Source: Lachnospiraceae bacterium (lineage in GTDB: Bacteria > Bacillota > Clostridia > Lachnospirales > Lachnospiraceae). From it: 40,326 bases of DNA. The translations under genes were made by a program, and so were the position numbers. Each line of letters starts with the position of its first letter. The stretch's first letter is position 1. The notes beneath the pieces were generated by a model. It saw nothing but the letters and a program-made list of their open reading frames with translations, did no database searches and was not told the origin of the DNA. This document shows positions 1 through 7,834 of this stretch, piece by piece. The stretch lies in the NCBI GenBank assembly GCA_028692975.1, contig JAQUWF010000008.1, forward strand, positions 23,218-63,543. Reading direction: 5' to 3'.

Positions 1-1118
1 CAACTGCACTGCTCGAACCTACCTCTGATGTGGAGATGTCCGCAAATCATAAGATCATGGCACTGTATGGAGCTGCTGTTGAAATGCTTTCTAATAAAGC
101 ACTATCAGCGGAATACAGTATTGCAAGTACCATTATCTCTGCCTTGGATGAACTGGTAGGCAAACCAATAACCTCAAAACTTGCAATCAAAGCTATTTTT
201 ACAGCCTCTGCTATCACAATGCAAAACATTGAATTGTATGCAAGGCATGGTATTACAACTCCTATATTGGCAAATTTGGGCTACCTATCAAAGCAGATAA
301 TGAGCGCAAACTTTAATGTTTCTACTCTTGTTACGGCTATCGTAGAGCCTACAACAGATACTGAATTGGCAGCAAATCACAAGATTAGACCAGCTTATAC
401 AGCCTTTGTAGAAAATCTTGATAACACAACACTTGCGATCAACTATCGGATTCTTGGAAAAACCATTGCTGATTTACAGAATATACAGACTAGCTTACTT
501 ACATTACAATATAAAATTGCTTCTAAAGCACTCGCCACATTGGACGTATCGGCTAATCAGTACCTTGCTGCCACCTATACGGTCCAGACAAAAAATACTG
601 CTCTTATTTCCAAAAATGATAAGCAGATTATGAGTGTCCTGCAATTTATAAATTCTCGCGAATACTCCGCTGTTGAAAAAGTTCCTCCAAAACTGGTGGG
701 TGCGGAAAATCGTGTTTATATAGATCAATACTCCGAACTGGAATTTATCTCAGATTCTAAATATCCAGCTGCAAGAGTATTCGTTGAAACAGAAGTTGAC
801 TCACAGATTGAGAAGTCTGAACCTACCACTATTAAGTCTGTAAATTCTCTTGATGTAACGCAGACTACAACGCTCGAAACGGCAACCAGTACAGGGATTA
901 TTATTTCAAATGATGTATTGGTTGAAAATGAATCCACTATTAACCTTACGGGCAGCTTAATCCTTAGTACTTGGTACAAGGAGACAGTTGAGATTAAAGC
1001 TACACTGGAAAAAGCGGTTCGTGTAAATACTCTGGCTTCGGATGTTGAGGATATGCTGGTAAGCGATGCTGACACAATTTCTGTAGTTGATTTTGAAACC
1101 ACAATAACAATTATTTAG
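1..1118 (+). CDS. Phage tail/baseplate structural protein, 5' end cut by window edge
   Basis: The frame is open from base 3, and upstream in-frame residues (TALLEPTSDVE) match an internal repeat (TAIVEPTTDTELAANHKI), so the GTG at 30 is not the true start and the gene begins outside the window. The product is rich in Ala, Thr, Ile and Val, with repeated segments of about 110 residues containing ANHKI or similar. No enzymatic motif is visible. It is followed after 16 bases by a tail-adhesin-like gene with a good AAAGGAG site. The position before tail-fibre genes and the repetitive beta-prone composition suggest a baseplate or tail-fibre component. I do not recognise the exact family. Confidence 0.6.
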   Translation, partial: TALLEPTSDVEMSANHKIMALYGAAVEMLSNKALSAEYSIASTIISALDELVGKPITSKLAIKAIFTASAITMQNIELYARHGITTPILANLGYLSKQIMSANFNVSTLVTAIVEPTTDTELAANHKIRPAYTAFVENLDNTTLAINYRILGKTIADLQNIQTSLLTLQYKIASKALATLDVSANQYLAATYTVQTKNTALISKNDKQIMSVLQFINSREYSAVEKVPPKLVGAENRVYIDQYSELEFISDSKYPAARVFVETEVDSQIEKSEPTTIKSVNSLDVTQTTTLETATSTGIIISNDVLVENESTINLTGSLILSTWYKETVEIKATLEKAVRVNTLASDVEDMLVSDADTISVVDFETTITII

Positions 1119-1134
1119 AAAAGGAGAAATCATT

Positions 1135-1524
1135 ATGAGTTTTTCAAGAAATGCAGCCAATCAGATTTTTAATTCCTTATTTGGTAATGCTCAATATGCA
1201 ACTTTGGCATCAACCAGTTTCATTGCTATTGGTCGATATATCGACGGTTCATTTGTCGAATACGGTCGAGCCTTGGTAGGGAACTACCAATCTGCAGATT
1301 CAAAACTGGTTGATGTTGGAGATGGAACTGCAAGGAATAAGTCAGTTATCTATTTTCCAGAGTCACAGCAGGAATGGGGAAATGTTACGCACTTTGCCGT
1401 GTTTAACAGCGCAACTTCTTTAGAGCCACTCTTCGTTGGTGCTTTAACTGCAAGCGTACAGATTACCTCTGGGTGCGTGCCGATTTTCCGAACTGAGCAG
1501 TTACAAATTTCATTCAGCGATTAA
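1135..1524 (+). CDS. Small tail adhesin-like protein, paralog 1 of 3
   Basis: A 129-residue protein starting at ATG 1135 after AAAGGAG. It shares a layout with the genes at 1661 and 2153: an N-terminal helix with NxxAN or similar, then a segment like LASTSFIAIG (YIGLSSTEP and YIGLSTTAP in the paralogs), a central IYFPES..EWG segment (YFPLATSNWG and YFPEATASWG), and a C-terminal IFRTEQLQISF motif. Three paralogs in a row in the tail-fibre region suggest small trimeric adhesin or fibre-tip subunits. The function is inferred from location and fold-like composition. Confidence 0.6.
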   Translation: MSFSRNAANQIFNSLFGNAQYATLASTSFIAIGRYIDGSFVEYGRALVGNYQSADSKLVDVGDGTARNKSVIYFPESQQEWGNVTHFAVFNSATSLEPLFVGALTASVQITSGCVPIFRTEQLQISFSD

Positions 1525-1536
1525 GGAGGATACACT

Positions 1537-1677
1537 ATGGCAAAGTATATTGATTTAAGTGCAAATGAGTCTGTCAGTGTGTCGGCATTATTATGCCAGA
1601 GAAATCAGCCGGTGACGCAGAATGCGGATCAGACTCCACCAGAAAAGGAGGAGGATACGAATGGCAGTAACAACTAA
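1537..1677 (+). CDS. 46-residue linker protein preceding adhesin paralog 2
   Basis: A short ORF starting MAKYIDLSANESV after AAGGAGG and ending in a Glu/Asp-rich tail. It overlaps the start of the next adhesin gene by 17 bases, which suggests translational coupling. A similar small ORF (2053-2178, starting MPKYMDLELNGEV) precedes adhesin paralog 3, so the pair [small acidic protein + adhesin] is duplicated as a unit. The shared MxKYxDL start supports real coding. Function unknown; a chaperone or assembly partner is possible. Confidence 0.55.
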   Translation: MAKYIDLSANESVSVSALLCQRNQPVTQNADQTPPEKEEDTNGSNN

Positions 1678-2038
1678 TTATGCGAACACAATCTTATCTG
1701 CTCTTTTCAGCGGCGGGTATATCGGGCTTTCCAGTACCGAACCTGCTGCCGATGGAACAAATGTCACAGAGCCATCTTCTGAAAACGGATACGCTCGTGT
1801 GGCTGCAAGTACCGGAGGCTTTACCGCAGCAAATAAGCAGATTAAGAACAGCAATTACCTCTATTTCCCTTTGGCAACTTCCAACTGGGGGACTTGCCCA
1901 TATCTATGTGTATTTGATGGCAACGGAGCTACTGCAAAACTCCGCTATTATGGGACCTTAAGTAATGCACAGGCTATCGTGGCTGATACAGTACCGCTGT
2001 TTCGCCCGAACGCATTGGAGATTCATTTTACAGATTAA
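1661..2038 (+). CDS. Small tail adhesin-like protein, paralog 2 of 3
   Basis: 125 residues from ATG 1661, preceded by AAAAGGAGGAGG at proper spacing; a longer frame from 1622 would lack a ribosome site. It starts MAVTTNYANTILSALFSGG and carries YIGLSSTEP, a VTEPSSENGYARV segment, YFPLATSNWGTCPY and a terminal RPNALEIHFTD. It is closely related to the 2153 gene (VTEPPESAGYARM, WGTCTHYVIF) and more distantly to the 1135 gene. Probably a tail-fibre tip or adhesin subunit. Confidence 0.65.
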   Translation: MAVTTNYANTILSALFSGGYIGLSSTEPAADGTNVTEPSSENGYARVAASTGGFTAANKQIKNSNYLYFPLATSNWGTCPYLCVFDGNGATAKLRYYGTLSNAQAIVADTVPLFRPNALEIHFTD

Positions 2039-2052
2039 GGAGGGATGCAGCC

Positions 2053-2178
2053 ATGCCAAAATACATGGATTTAGAATTAAACGGGGAAGTTTCTTTCAGA
2101 GAACTTGTGCAAACGGCATCTGACCCCGAAAAAGAAAGTGAGGATGATGAAAATGCCTCTGACATATGCGATAGCTAA
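2053..2178 (+). CDS. 41-residue acidic linker protein preceding adhesin paralog 3
   Basis: Starts at ATG 2053 after AAGGAGG and reads MPKYMDLELNGEV followed by an acidic tail (DPEKESEDDENASD). It overlaps the next gene's start at 2153. Like the ORF at 1537 it begins MxKYxDL and sits directly before an adhesin paralog. No known domain is recognised. Confidence 0.5.
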   Translation: MPKYMDLELNGEVSFRELVQTASDPEKESEDDENASDICDS

Positions 2179-2554
2179 CACCTATTTGAACCACCTCGTA
2201 AGGGGTGGTTCTTTAACATCCCTTACGCCATACATTGGCCTGTCAACGACAGCACCAAACAGAGAAGGGAAGAATGTCACAGAACCACCAGAATCTGCAG
2301 GGTACGCCCGAATGCCGCTCACTTCTCGTATGGAATATCCCTCTTTGGGTTTTTCACAGAATAACGAGATTATTTACTTTCCAGAAGCCACGGCATCCTG
2401 GGGAACCTGCACGCACTATGTTATATTCGCGGGTTCAGCGACCAATCAAAATGCCCTTGTGCTTGCGTATGGAGCCCTGGACAACCCGATTACCCCAGAA
2501 AAGGGGAAATTATCGATCATACCAATTGACTCATTAAGGCTTAGTCTCGGATAG
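2153..2554 (+). CDS. Small tail adhesin-like protein, paralog 3 of 3
   Basis: 133 residues if started at ATG 2153 (MPLTYAIANTYLNHLVRGG), the position matching the start of paralog 2, with GTGAGG upstream; ATG 2144 is an alternative. Shared motifs are YIGLSTTAP, NVTEPPESAGYARM, IYFPEATASWGTCTHY and a C-terminal IPIDSLRLSLG. It sits within the tail region and is followed after 10 bases by another tail gene. Confidence 0.6.
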   Translation: MPLTYAIANTYLNHLVRGGSLTSLTPYIGLSTTAPNREGKNVTEPPESAGYARMPLTSRMEYPSLGFSQNNEIIYFPEATASWGTCTHYVIFAGSATNQNALVLAYGALDNPITPEKGKLSIIPIDSLRLSLG

Positions 2555-2564
2555 GAGGTGCATT

Positions 2565-3101
2565 ATGGCAAGTCAACAGACAGAGTTTTTAAAACTGCTT
2601 ATATTCCCAGATATTACAGGTGTTTACCAAATCGATCTAAGAAAAGCCTACGATGCCAACACCCTGCTGATTGATGCAGCTGTAAAAGGGATCAACGAAG
2701 CTCTGGAAAATATACCGGATGCTGTGCCGATTGCTACGCAGGAGATTGCGGGTAAAGTTAGACCCGATGGTATTACTATTCTGATTGATGAAGATGGAAT
2801 CATACGAGCTGCTGCCAAGGTTGACATTGCTACTGTTGAATCTCCTGGAATAATTAAACCGGATGGGGATTCTACCACTGTGGATGAAGATGGAACGATC
2901 CATGCAAATGTAAAAGATGCGTACACAAAGGATGAAGTAGATACCATAATGAGACAGCTATCTAATATGTTGCTCTCTGATGCAGATATTTCCGATCTCG
3001 CAACGGCAACTAATACTTTGATGGGCGAAACAACAATCTTCACTGAACTTGGAGATAGCATTATTGTAATTGATAATCTGGTAAACCAGATATTAAGTTA
3101 A
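2565..3101 (+). CDS. Tail fibre-like protein with DEDG repeats
   Basis: 178 residues from ATG 2565, with GGAGG 6 bases upstream. The middle holds two imperfect repeats (GKVRPDGITILIDEDGIIRA and GIIKPDGDSTTVDEDGTIHA) of a type common in phage fibre and baseplate proteins, followed by a helical YTKDEVD segment that resembles fibre trimerisation or tail-attachment helices. Located just before the large variable receptor-binding gene, so probably a fibre shaft or connector. No enzyme motif. Confidence 0.6.
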   Translation: MASQQTEFLKLLIFPDITGVYQIDLRKAYDANTLLIDAAVKGINEALENIPDAVPIATQEIAGKVRPDGITILIDEDGIIRAAAKVDIATVESPGIIKPDGDSTTVDEDGTIHANVKDAYTKDEVDTIMRQLSNMLLSDADISDLATATNTLMGETTIFTELGDSIIVIDNLVNQILS

Positions 3102-3114
3102 ACAGGAGGCAACT

Positions 3115-5550
3115 ATGGGAGTATCAACTATATGTGGCAAGCTACAGGAAGCCACGGAAATAAAGGAGGCTATCCGGCAGGCAACGGCAAACAAGGATGT
3201 TACTATTCCTGCGGATGCTCCTTTTTCTGAATTTCCTGCTTTAATCGCATCAATCCCTGGGCATTTACAACAGGGAAAAACACTGATTCCTACCGCGGAG
3301 GGGCAGACTGCTTTACCAGATTCCAGTTATGATGGTTTCAAAAATATCATTCTCCCGGAAGAGGTAAATCTTATCCCCAAAAACATAAGGCTGGGTGTGG
3401 ATATCTTTGGTGTCGATGGCACTATGGAGGCACCCACTTTTGATATGGCCGAGCTGTTTAGTGGAGATGTGGCTGAATTTGCAGCTGGTATAGCCACACT
3501 ACGAAACTATGCCTTTTATAACTATCCTGCCGCGTTAAAGAAAGTAACACTTGATAACCTCACAAACATGGGGACTTATGCTTTCTACGGATGCGTGGGT
3601 ATTACATTGGCATCCATGCTTAAGCTGGAAACGGTAGCAAGCTATGCTTTTAATAACTGTACTGCGTTGGTTTCCTTCCTTGACAATGCTCTTAAGACTA
3701 TTGACAGTTATGCTTTTTCCGGCTGTCAAAATCTTGCAACTCTCGATCTGTCAAAGGTAACTGAAATTAAAGACTATGGATTGAACAACTGTAGAAAGGT
3801 GGCCAACATTGGCACACTTAAAGCCGCTGCCATTGGGAATTATGGATGTTACTATCTGGGTAACTCTGTAACGGATGGGTACACTTACGAACCAGAGGAA
3901 GAGGCAACCATCGGTTCCTATGGATTTGAATATGCCAGAATTACTGAACTGATAGCAACTATTAAATCTATCGGATCATGCGGAGTTGCCTACTGCCCGA
4001 AACTAACAAAGCTACACGCAAAGATCACGGGACAGGTTCAGTCTTATGGGCTGGCATACAACTACTATGTTGATGATCTTGATTTGTCGCAAAGCACAAT
4101 TGACACCATCGGCACTTATGCCTTTTACCAAATGGGATATAACCGGACAAATCCAAGTGAAAACCGATTGTCCTTCGATTTTAGAAACAGCAAATTTTCC
4201 ACAGTAGATCAGTATGCTTTTGCCGGAAGTGGATCATCCAGCGGAATCAAGTATGCAGATATACATCTGCCGGACACAGTAAAAACCATGAATCAATACG
4301 CATTCCGGTATATCAATTATACGAATGTGTATGTACCATGTGATACGCCACCTACGCTGCAAAACGGCAACATATTTAATGGAGCCACCAACTATAAGGT
4401 ATTTATTCCTTATAACCATGCAAATGCCTATTACACTGCATCCTATTGGTCAGCGATTAAGACCTACCTTGTCGGTTATGCTCCGGCTGGTACTTTTACG
4501 GCTGGCGAAACACTCCCGATTATGAACGGCGAAGGTATGGCGTTGACCTGGTATTCTGATGCAGACAAAACAAATGTTATCACAAAAGTAATAGATGCAA
4601 ATGCTCCACTTTATTGTGATGCTTCTGACCGTGCGGCATGGGTAGTTGATATTACGGCTGATGAAAATACCACTCTTACACTGGTAGACAACACAGGGGC
4701 CTCTTACACATCATTTCCTGCTTATATCCCGATTGGTCGCTCAATCACACTGGATTTAGTGGCAAGAGAAGGCTGGGGAAACAATACCACAGTCAACGGT
4801 ACATCTGTTACCTTGCCTTACACTGTGGCACTGTCCACAGACCTTACTGTCCGTTCCAACAGCTGGGAAGGGGACATTGATCCGAACTTCACAACAGCTT
4901 CATGGGCGAACATTAAGAAAGCGGTTATCGCGAATGTGGCAAGCAACTTTTACTCCGTCGGTACCACAAGAACTGTTACCCTCAAAAATGGTAAGACAAT
5001 TACCCTACGAATTGCCAATAACAGCGGCGATTATTACGAGCGCGCAGATGGCAGCATGACTGGATTTGTTCTGGAGTTTGTAGATTTGTGGCCAACATCT
5101 TATTATATGAATCCGACAAGTACCAATGCCGGAGGCTGGGACGCATCTTACATGAGACAAACTGTAATGCCTCTCATCCTGGAACAGCTGCCGGATGAAT
5201 TAGTGGATATCATTGCGACAGTTAAAGTAAAAGCGTGCAAAAGTGGTACAGATGCAACTATTGTGGAAAGTCTTGATAAAATCTTCCTGCCTGCGGAGCG
5301 TGAAATATTTGTATCAAGAATCTACTCACGGTCAGAGGAATGGGATGTGCTTAAGACCTGGCAATACTACATTAACAATAATAACAACGCTGCCAGAATC
5401 AAGAAGCAAAATAGTAGTGCCAGCTGGTGGTGGGAGCGATCCCCTTATGGCGGCAACAGTGGCATTTTCTGCGGTGTCGGCAGCAACGGCACCGCCAACT
5501 TTAACAGCGCCGACGACTCTTACGGCGTGGCTCCCGGCTTTTGCATCTAA
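3115..5550 (+). CDS. DGR-diversified tail receptor-binding protein (variable protein 1)
   Basis: 811 residues from ATG 3115 after ACAGGAGG. Residues about 110-440 contain many degenerate BspA-type (LRR_5) leucine-rich repeats of the form IGxYAFxxC. Residues about 455-590 look like beta-rich Ig-like modules. Residues about 600-811 form a C-type-lectin/formylglycine-generating-enzyme-like domain of the DUF6273 type, with GGWDASYMRQ, WWWERSP and a terminal GVAPGFCI. Residues 767-810 are encoded by VR1, nearly identical to the TR at 6201-6332 and differing mainly at TR adenines. In known DGRs such a domain displays variable side chains on a stable fold to switch receptors. The gene sits directly upstream of avd, TR and the reverse transcriptase. 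The host ligand is unknown. Confidence 0.9.
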   Translation: MGVSTICGKLQEATEIKEAIRQATANKDVTIPADAPFSEFPALIASIPGHLQQGKTLIPTAEGQTALPDSSYDGFKNIILPEEVNLIPKNIRLGVDIFGVDGTMEAPTFDMAELFSGDVAEFAAGIATLRNYAFYNYPAALKKVTLDNLTNMGTYAFYGCVGITLASMLKLETVASYAFNNCTALVSFLDNALKTIDSYAFSGCQNLATLDLSKVTEIKDYGLNNCRKVANIGTLKAAAIGNYGCYYLGNSVTDGYTYEPEEEATIGSYGFEYARITELIATIKSIGSCGVAYCPKLTKLHAKITGQVQSYGLAYNYYVDDLDLSQSTIDTIGTYAFYQMGYNRTNPSENRLSFDFRNSKFSTVDQYAFAGSGSSSGIKYADIHLPDTVKTMNQYAFRYINYTNVYVPCDTPPTLQNGNIFNGATNYKVFIPYNHANAYYTASYWSAIKTYLVGYAPAGTFTAGETLPIMNGEGMALTWYSDADKTNVITKVIDANAPLYCDASDRAAWVVDITADENTTLTLVDNTGASYTSFPAYIPIGRSITLDLVAREGWGNNTTVNGTSVTLPYTVALSTDLTVRSNSWEGDIDPNFTTASWANIKKAVIANVASNFYSVGTTRTVTLKNGKTITLRIANNSGDYYERADGSMTGFVLEFVDLWPTSYYMNPTSTNAGGWDASYMRQTVMPLILEQLPDELVDIIATVKVKACKSGTDATIVESLDKIFLPAEREIFVSRIYSRSEEWDVLKTWQYYINNNNNAARIKKQNSSASWWWERSPYGGNSGIFCGVGSNGTANFNSADDSYGVAPGFCI
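5413..5544 (+). repeat. DGR variable repeat 1 (VR1)
   Basis: A 132-base segment aligning without gaps to TR 6201-6332 over 44 codons. I count 18 differences: 14 at TR adenines and 4 at TR non-adenines (codons 21, 25 and 31). Changed codons encode residues such as S770, Y778, G779, G783, G787, T793, F796, D801 and Y803. The invariant 3' end (GGCGTGGCTCCCGG) matches the expected initiation-of-mutagenic-homing element. Confidence 0.92.
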
Positions 5551-5564
5551 GTCCTTTTATTATC

Positions 5565-5586
5565 CCCGCCCGCGTCAGCGGGCGGG
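5565..5586 (+). promoter_or_regulatory. GC-rich hairpin downstream of VR1 (DGR target hairpin and/or terminator)
   Basis: A perfect 9-bp stem (CCCGCCCGC / GCGGGCGGG) with the 4-base loop GTCA begins 21 bases after VR1. In the Bordetella phage DGR a GC-rich stem with a 4-base loop just downstream of VR helps target recognition for retrohoming. This one has a similar size and place. There is no T-run after the stem (CTATATG), which argues against a simple terminator. The role is inferred. Confidence 0.65.
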
Positions 5587-5620
5587 CTATATGTAAACAT
5601 GAAATAAGGAGGTATAGTTT

Positions 5621-6166
5621 ATGTCTGTGCTAAAGAACAAACGAAGTGTGTCAAGTATGCAGTATGTGGCGAACGCCTATCATATTGAAAGCATGGTATT
5701 TGACTTTGTGAAAAGATTATCGGCTCAAAATCAGAGGATCTTGCAGGGTCCTTCCTGCAAGCTGGCATCTCTCCAAGCTGATGCCGTTTATATAGCCAAC
5801 GAGATTTATCCAACCAACGCCGTTGAGTATCAGATTCGCAGGGCACTACTGGCTCTGTCAAAGGCTACACTGCACGCATTGGATAAACGGATGTCGGATG
5901 TGTACGGGATTCTTATCCAAAATCCGCAGGGTGCTTTCTGCCGAAAGAATGGAAAACCGGTAAGTCCCAAGGATGCCGAAGCTATTCTTAACCGAATGGC
6001 CGAGGAACTAGGTTGCATGATTGATGCCCAGGATAAGCTCATTAAAGGTGTCCGCGATAAAGACAAAGAACGGTTCTCCCAGATAAACGAGGGTAGCATC
6101 TCTAACCAAGTAACAATCCTGGTAGAGTCCTTTGTAAAGTCAGTTTTCTACCAGATATTCGATTAA
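5621..6166 (+). CDS. avd: DGR accessory variability determinant (Avd-like)
   Basis: 181 residues from ATG 5621, preceded by AAGGAGG. It is an all-helical, basic protein (MSVLKNKRS..., RRALLALSKATLHALDKRM), consistent with the four-helix Avd fold that forms a pentamer, binds the reverse transcriptase and the TR-containing RNA, and is needed for mutagenic cDNA synthesis. It lies exactly between VR1 and TR, as in canonical DGRs. It is longer than the approximately 125-residue Bordetella Avd, with an extra NPQGAFCRKNGKPVS loop. Assignment rests on context and helical pattern. Confidence 0.8.
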   Translation: MSVLKNKRSVSSMQYVANAYHIESMVFDFVKRLSAQNQRILQGPSCKLASLQADAVYIANEIYPTNAVEYQIRRALLALSKATLHALDKRMSDVYGILIQNPQGAFCRKNGKPVSPKDAEAILNRMAEELGCMIDAQDKLIKGVRDKDKERFSQINEGSISNQVTILVESFVKSVFYQIFD

Positions 6167-6200
6167 AAAAATAAATATGGGTCAAGCAATGTAATGTTTT

Positions 6201-6332
6201 AGTAGTGCCAACTGGTGGTGGGAGCGATCCCCTAATAACGGCAACAGTAACATTTTCTGCATTGTCGGCAGCGGCGGCAACGCCAACAATTACAACGCCG
6301 ACAACTCTAACGGCGTGGCTCCCGGATTTTGC
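6201..6332 (+). repeat. DGR template repeat (TR)
   Basis: A noncoding 132-base copy of VR1/VR2 between avd and the reverse transcriptase, on the same strand. It is enriched in AAC/AAT codons at the positions that vary in the VRs. An in-frame TAA lies five codons upstream of the repeat and another at 6352-6354, so it is not part of a normal gene. Codon 42 reads GGA, whereas both VRs read GGC, the kind of TR-versus-VR difference expected between IMH* and IMH. Unusually, codons 14, 21, 23, 25 and 31 lack adenines that one or both VRs still have. Confidence 0.9.
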
Positions 6333-6579
6333 GAGGTCCTTAAATGGGGTGTGTAAAACAAGGTGTTTTTGAACCCTTATTACTTTTCGCAAAAGGATTG
6401 CTTGTGCCCTGGGTTTATCCCTAAAACAGCTATCACATGATGATATTACCCGGACGCTTCTTGCATGGCTGCATTATCTGAACATCAAATGCAGTTACAT
6501 GGGTACGGATATCTAACAGGAAGAACGATGTTCCCAAGAATAAGCCTGTACGGTGGTCGTAATCGAATGGAGGTACAAC
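6333..6579 (+). ncRNA. Spacer of the DGR RNA between TR and reverse transcriptase
   Basis: About 250 bases without a convincing ORF separate TR from the RT start. In studied DGRs the TR transcript includes such a spacer, which folds and provides the priming site for cDNA synthesis. I see no strong hairpin terminator in it, so TR and RT can be on one transcript. The RNA boundaries are not determined from sequence. Confidence 0.5.
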
Positions 6580-7749
6580 TTGACAAGCGAGGAAAGACAC
6601 GAAGTACGCTATCAAAGGCGTAAAGCAAAAAGACTACAGAAATTAGCAGATCGGCAGGAAGCAGTTGGCGATTTATCCACAGCTCTATCCTATGCCGCAC
6701 TGTATGAAGCTGGAAGGGATGCCTGTAAGGGCGTTCGCTGGAAAACTTCCACAATAAATTTTGAATTGCGGCTTTTCAGCCGGACTGCTGCTGCCAGAAG
6801 AAAGCTGGTACAGAATAAATGGAAATCCCACAATTCTTGTACATTCCATCTGGTAGAACGCGGGCATAAGCGAAAAATAGATGCTCCACATATCAATGAC
6901 AGGCAGGTGCATAAGGCAACCTGCCGAAAAGTCCTTCGCCCTCTTTACTACCCTCACATGATTTATGATAATGGGGCAAGTATTGAGGGCAAAGGATTTT
7001 CTTTTACCATGGATCGCACTGAATATTTTCTGAAATGGTGGTATGAACGATATGGCACAGAGGGAGTCGTTGTAACCGTGGATTTTAAAGGCTACTTCCC
7101 CAATGCTCCGCATGATGCGATTGAATCCATTCATGAAAAATATATCTTGTGCCCGGATTTGCGTTATTTGAGTGGTTATCTACTCAATGCTTTTGGTCCG
7201 GTTGGTATGGCTCTTGGTGTTGAAACCAGTCAGACCGAAGCCGGGATTCTACCAAACGCAATAGACCATACCATCAAAGACCAGCATCAAGTAGAATGCT
7301 CCGAAAGATACATGGATGATACTCTCTTTATCGTACATACCGATGAAGAAGCTGATGCGCTGATTGATGTTGTAAGCTCCAAGTGTAAAGAGATGGGATT
7401 GAAACTGAACCACTCCAAGACGCATAAAAATAAGCTGTCCGGGTGGTTCAAATTCTGCCAATGGCGTTATCATCTGACTGATTCAGGTAAGGTCATAAAA
7501 AAGCCGGCCAGAACTTCTATAACAACCATGCAGAGAAAGTTGAAAGCGTGGGCGCGCAAAATATCCGCAAAGGAAATGACTCGAGCAGATGCTCAAGAGG
7601 CTTACGGATGCTGGCGGGCATATATGCTACAAGGCAACAGCCATAACATCCTGCGGAAGATGGATCGCAGATTTAAAAAGCTGCTTGGATGTGAGCCTAT
7701 CGTTACACAGGCTAAAAAGCGGAGAAAGAAAAAGAGGAAATTCAAATGA
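6580..7749 (+). CDS. DGR reverse transcriptase
   Basis: 389 residues with the preferred start TTG 6580, seven bases after GGAGG; the GTG at 6553 has no ribosome site. The catalytic YMDD sits at residues 244-247, within RYMDDTLFIVH. The DGR-type motif GVETSQ at residues 213-218 matches the SQ signature that distinguishes DGR RTs from group II intron and retron RTs. The N-terminus is highly basic and the C-terminus ends KKRRKKKRK. The role is error-prone copying of TR RNA, misincorporating at adenines, with Avd. It lies downstream of TR and ends at a terminator at 7770. Confidence 0.93.
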   Translation: MTSEERHEVRYQRRKAKRLQKLADRQEAVGDLSTALSYAALYEAGRDACKGVRWKTSTINFELRLFSRTAAARRKLVQNKWKSHNSCTFHLVERGHKRKIDAPHINDRQVHKATCRKVLRPLYYPHMIYDNGASIEGKGFSFTMDRTEYFLKWWYERYGTEGVVVTVDFKGYFPNAPHDAIESIHEKYILCPDLRYLSGYLLNAFGPVGMALGVETSQTEAGILPNAIDHTIKDQHQVECSERYMDDTLFIVHTDEEADALIDVVSSKCKEMGLKLNHSKTHKNKLSGWFKFCQWRYHLTDSGKVIKKPARTSITTMQRKLKAWARKISAKEMTRADAQEAYGCWRAYMLQGNSHNILRKMDRRFKKLLGCEPIVTQAKKRRKKKRKFK

Positions 7750-7769
7750 CGATGATACGAATTAGAGCC

Positions 7770-7796
7770 GGACCTTAAAAAGGTCCTTTTATTTTG
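7770..7796 (+). terminator. Rho-independent terminator after the DGR
   Basis: Stem GGACCTT / AAGGTCC with an AAA loop, followed by TTTTATTTT. It lies 20 bases after the reverse transcriptase stop and separates the DGR from the lysis genes. Confidence 0.85.
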
Positions 7797-7834
7797 CCAC
7801 TAAAAACCAATCACATAAGAAAGGAAACACATCT

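Noticed and set aside
6195-6354. TR as the 3' end of a coding gene
   Set aside because: The TR frame is open to 6354 but an in-frame TAA lies five codons before it and there is no start or ribosome site.
6685-7134. Long antisense ORFs over the reverse transcriptase
   Set aside because: Antisense to a gene with full catalytic motifs, and without ribosome sites.
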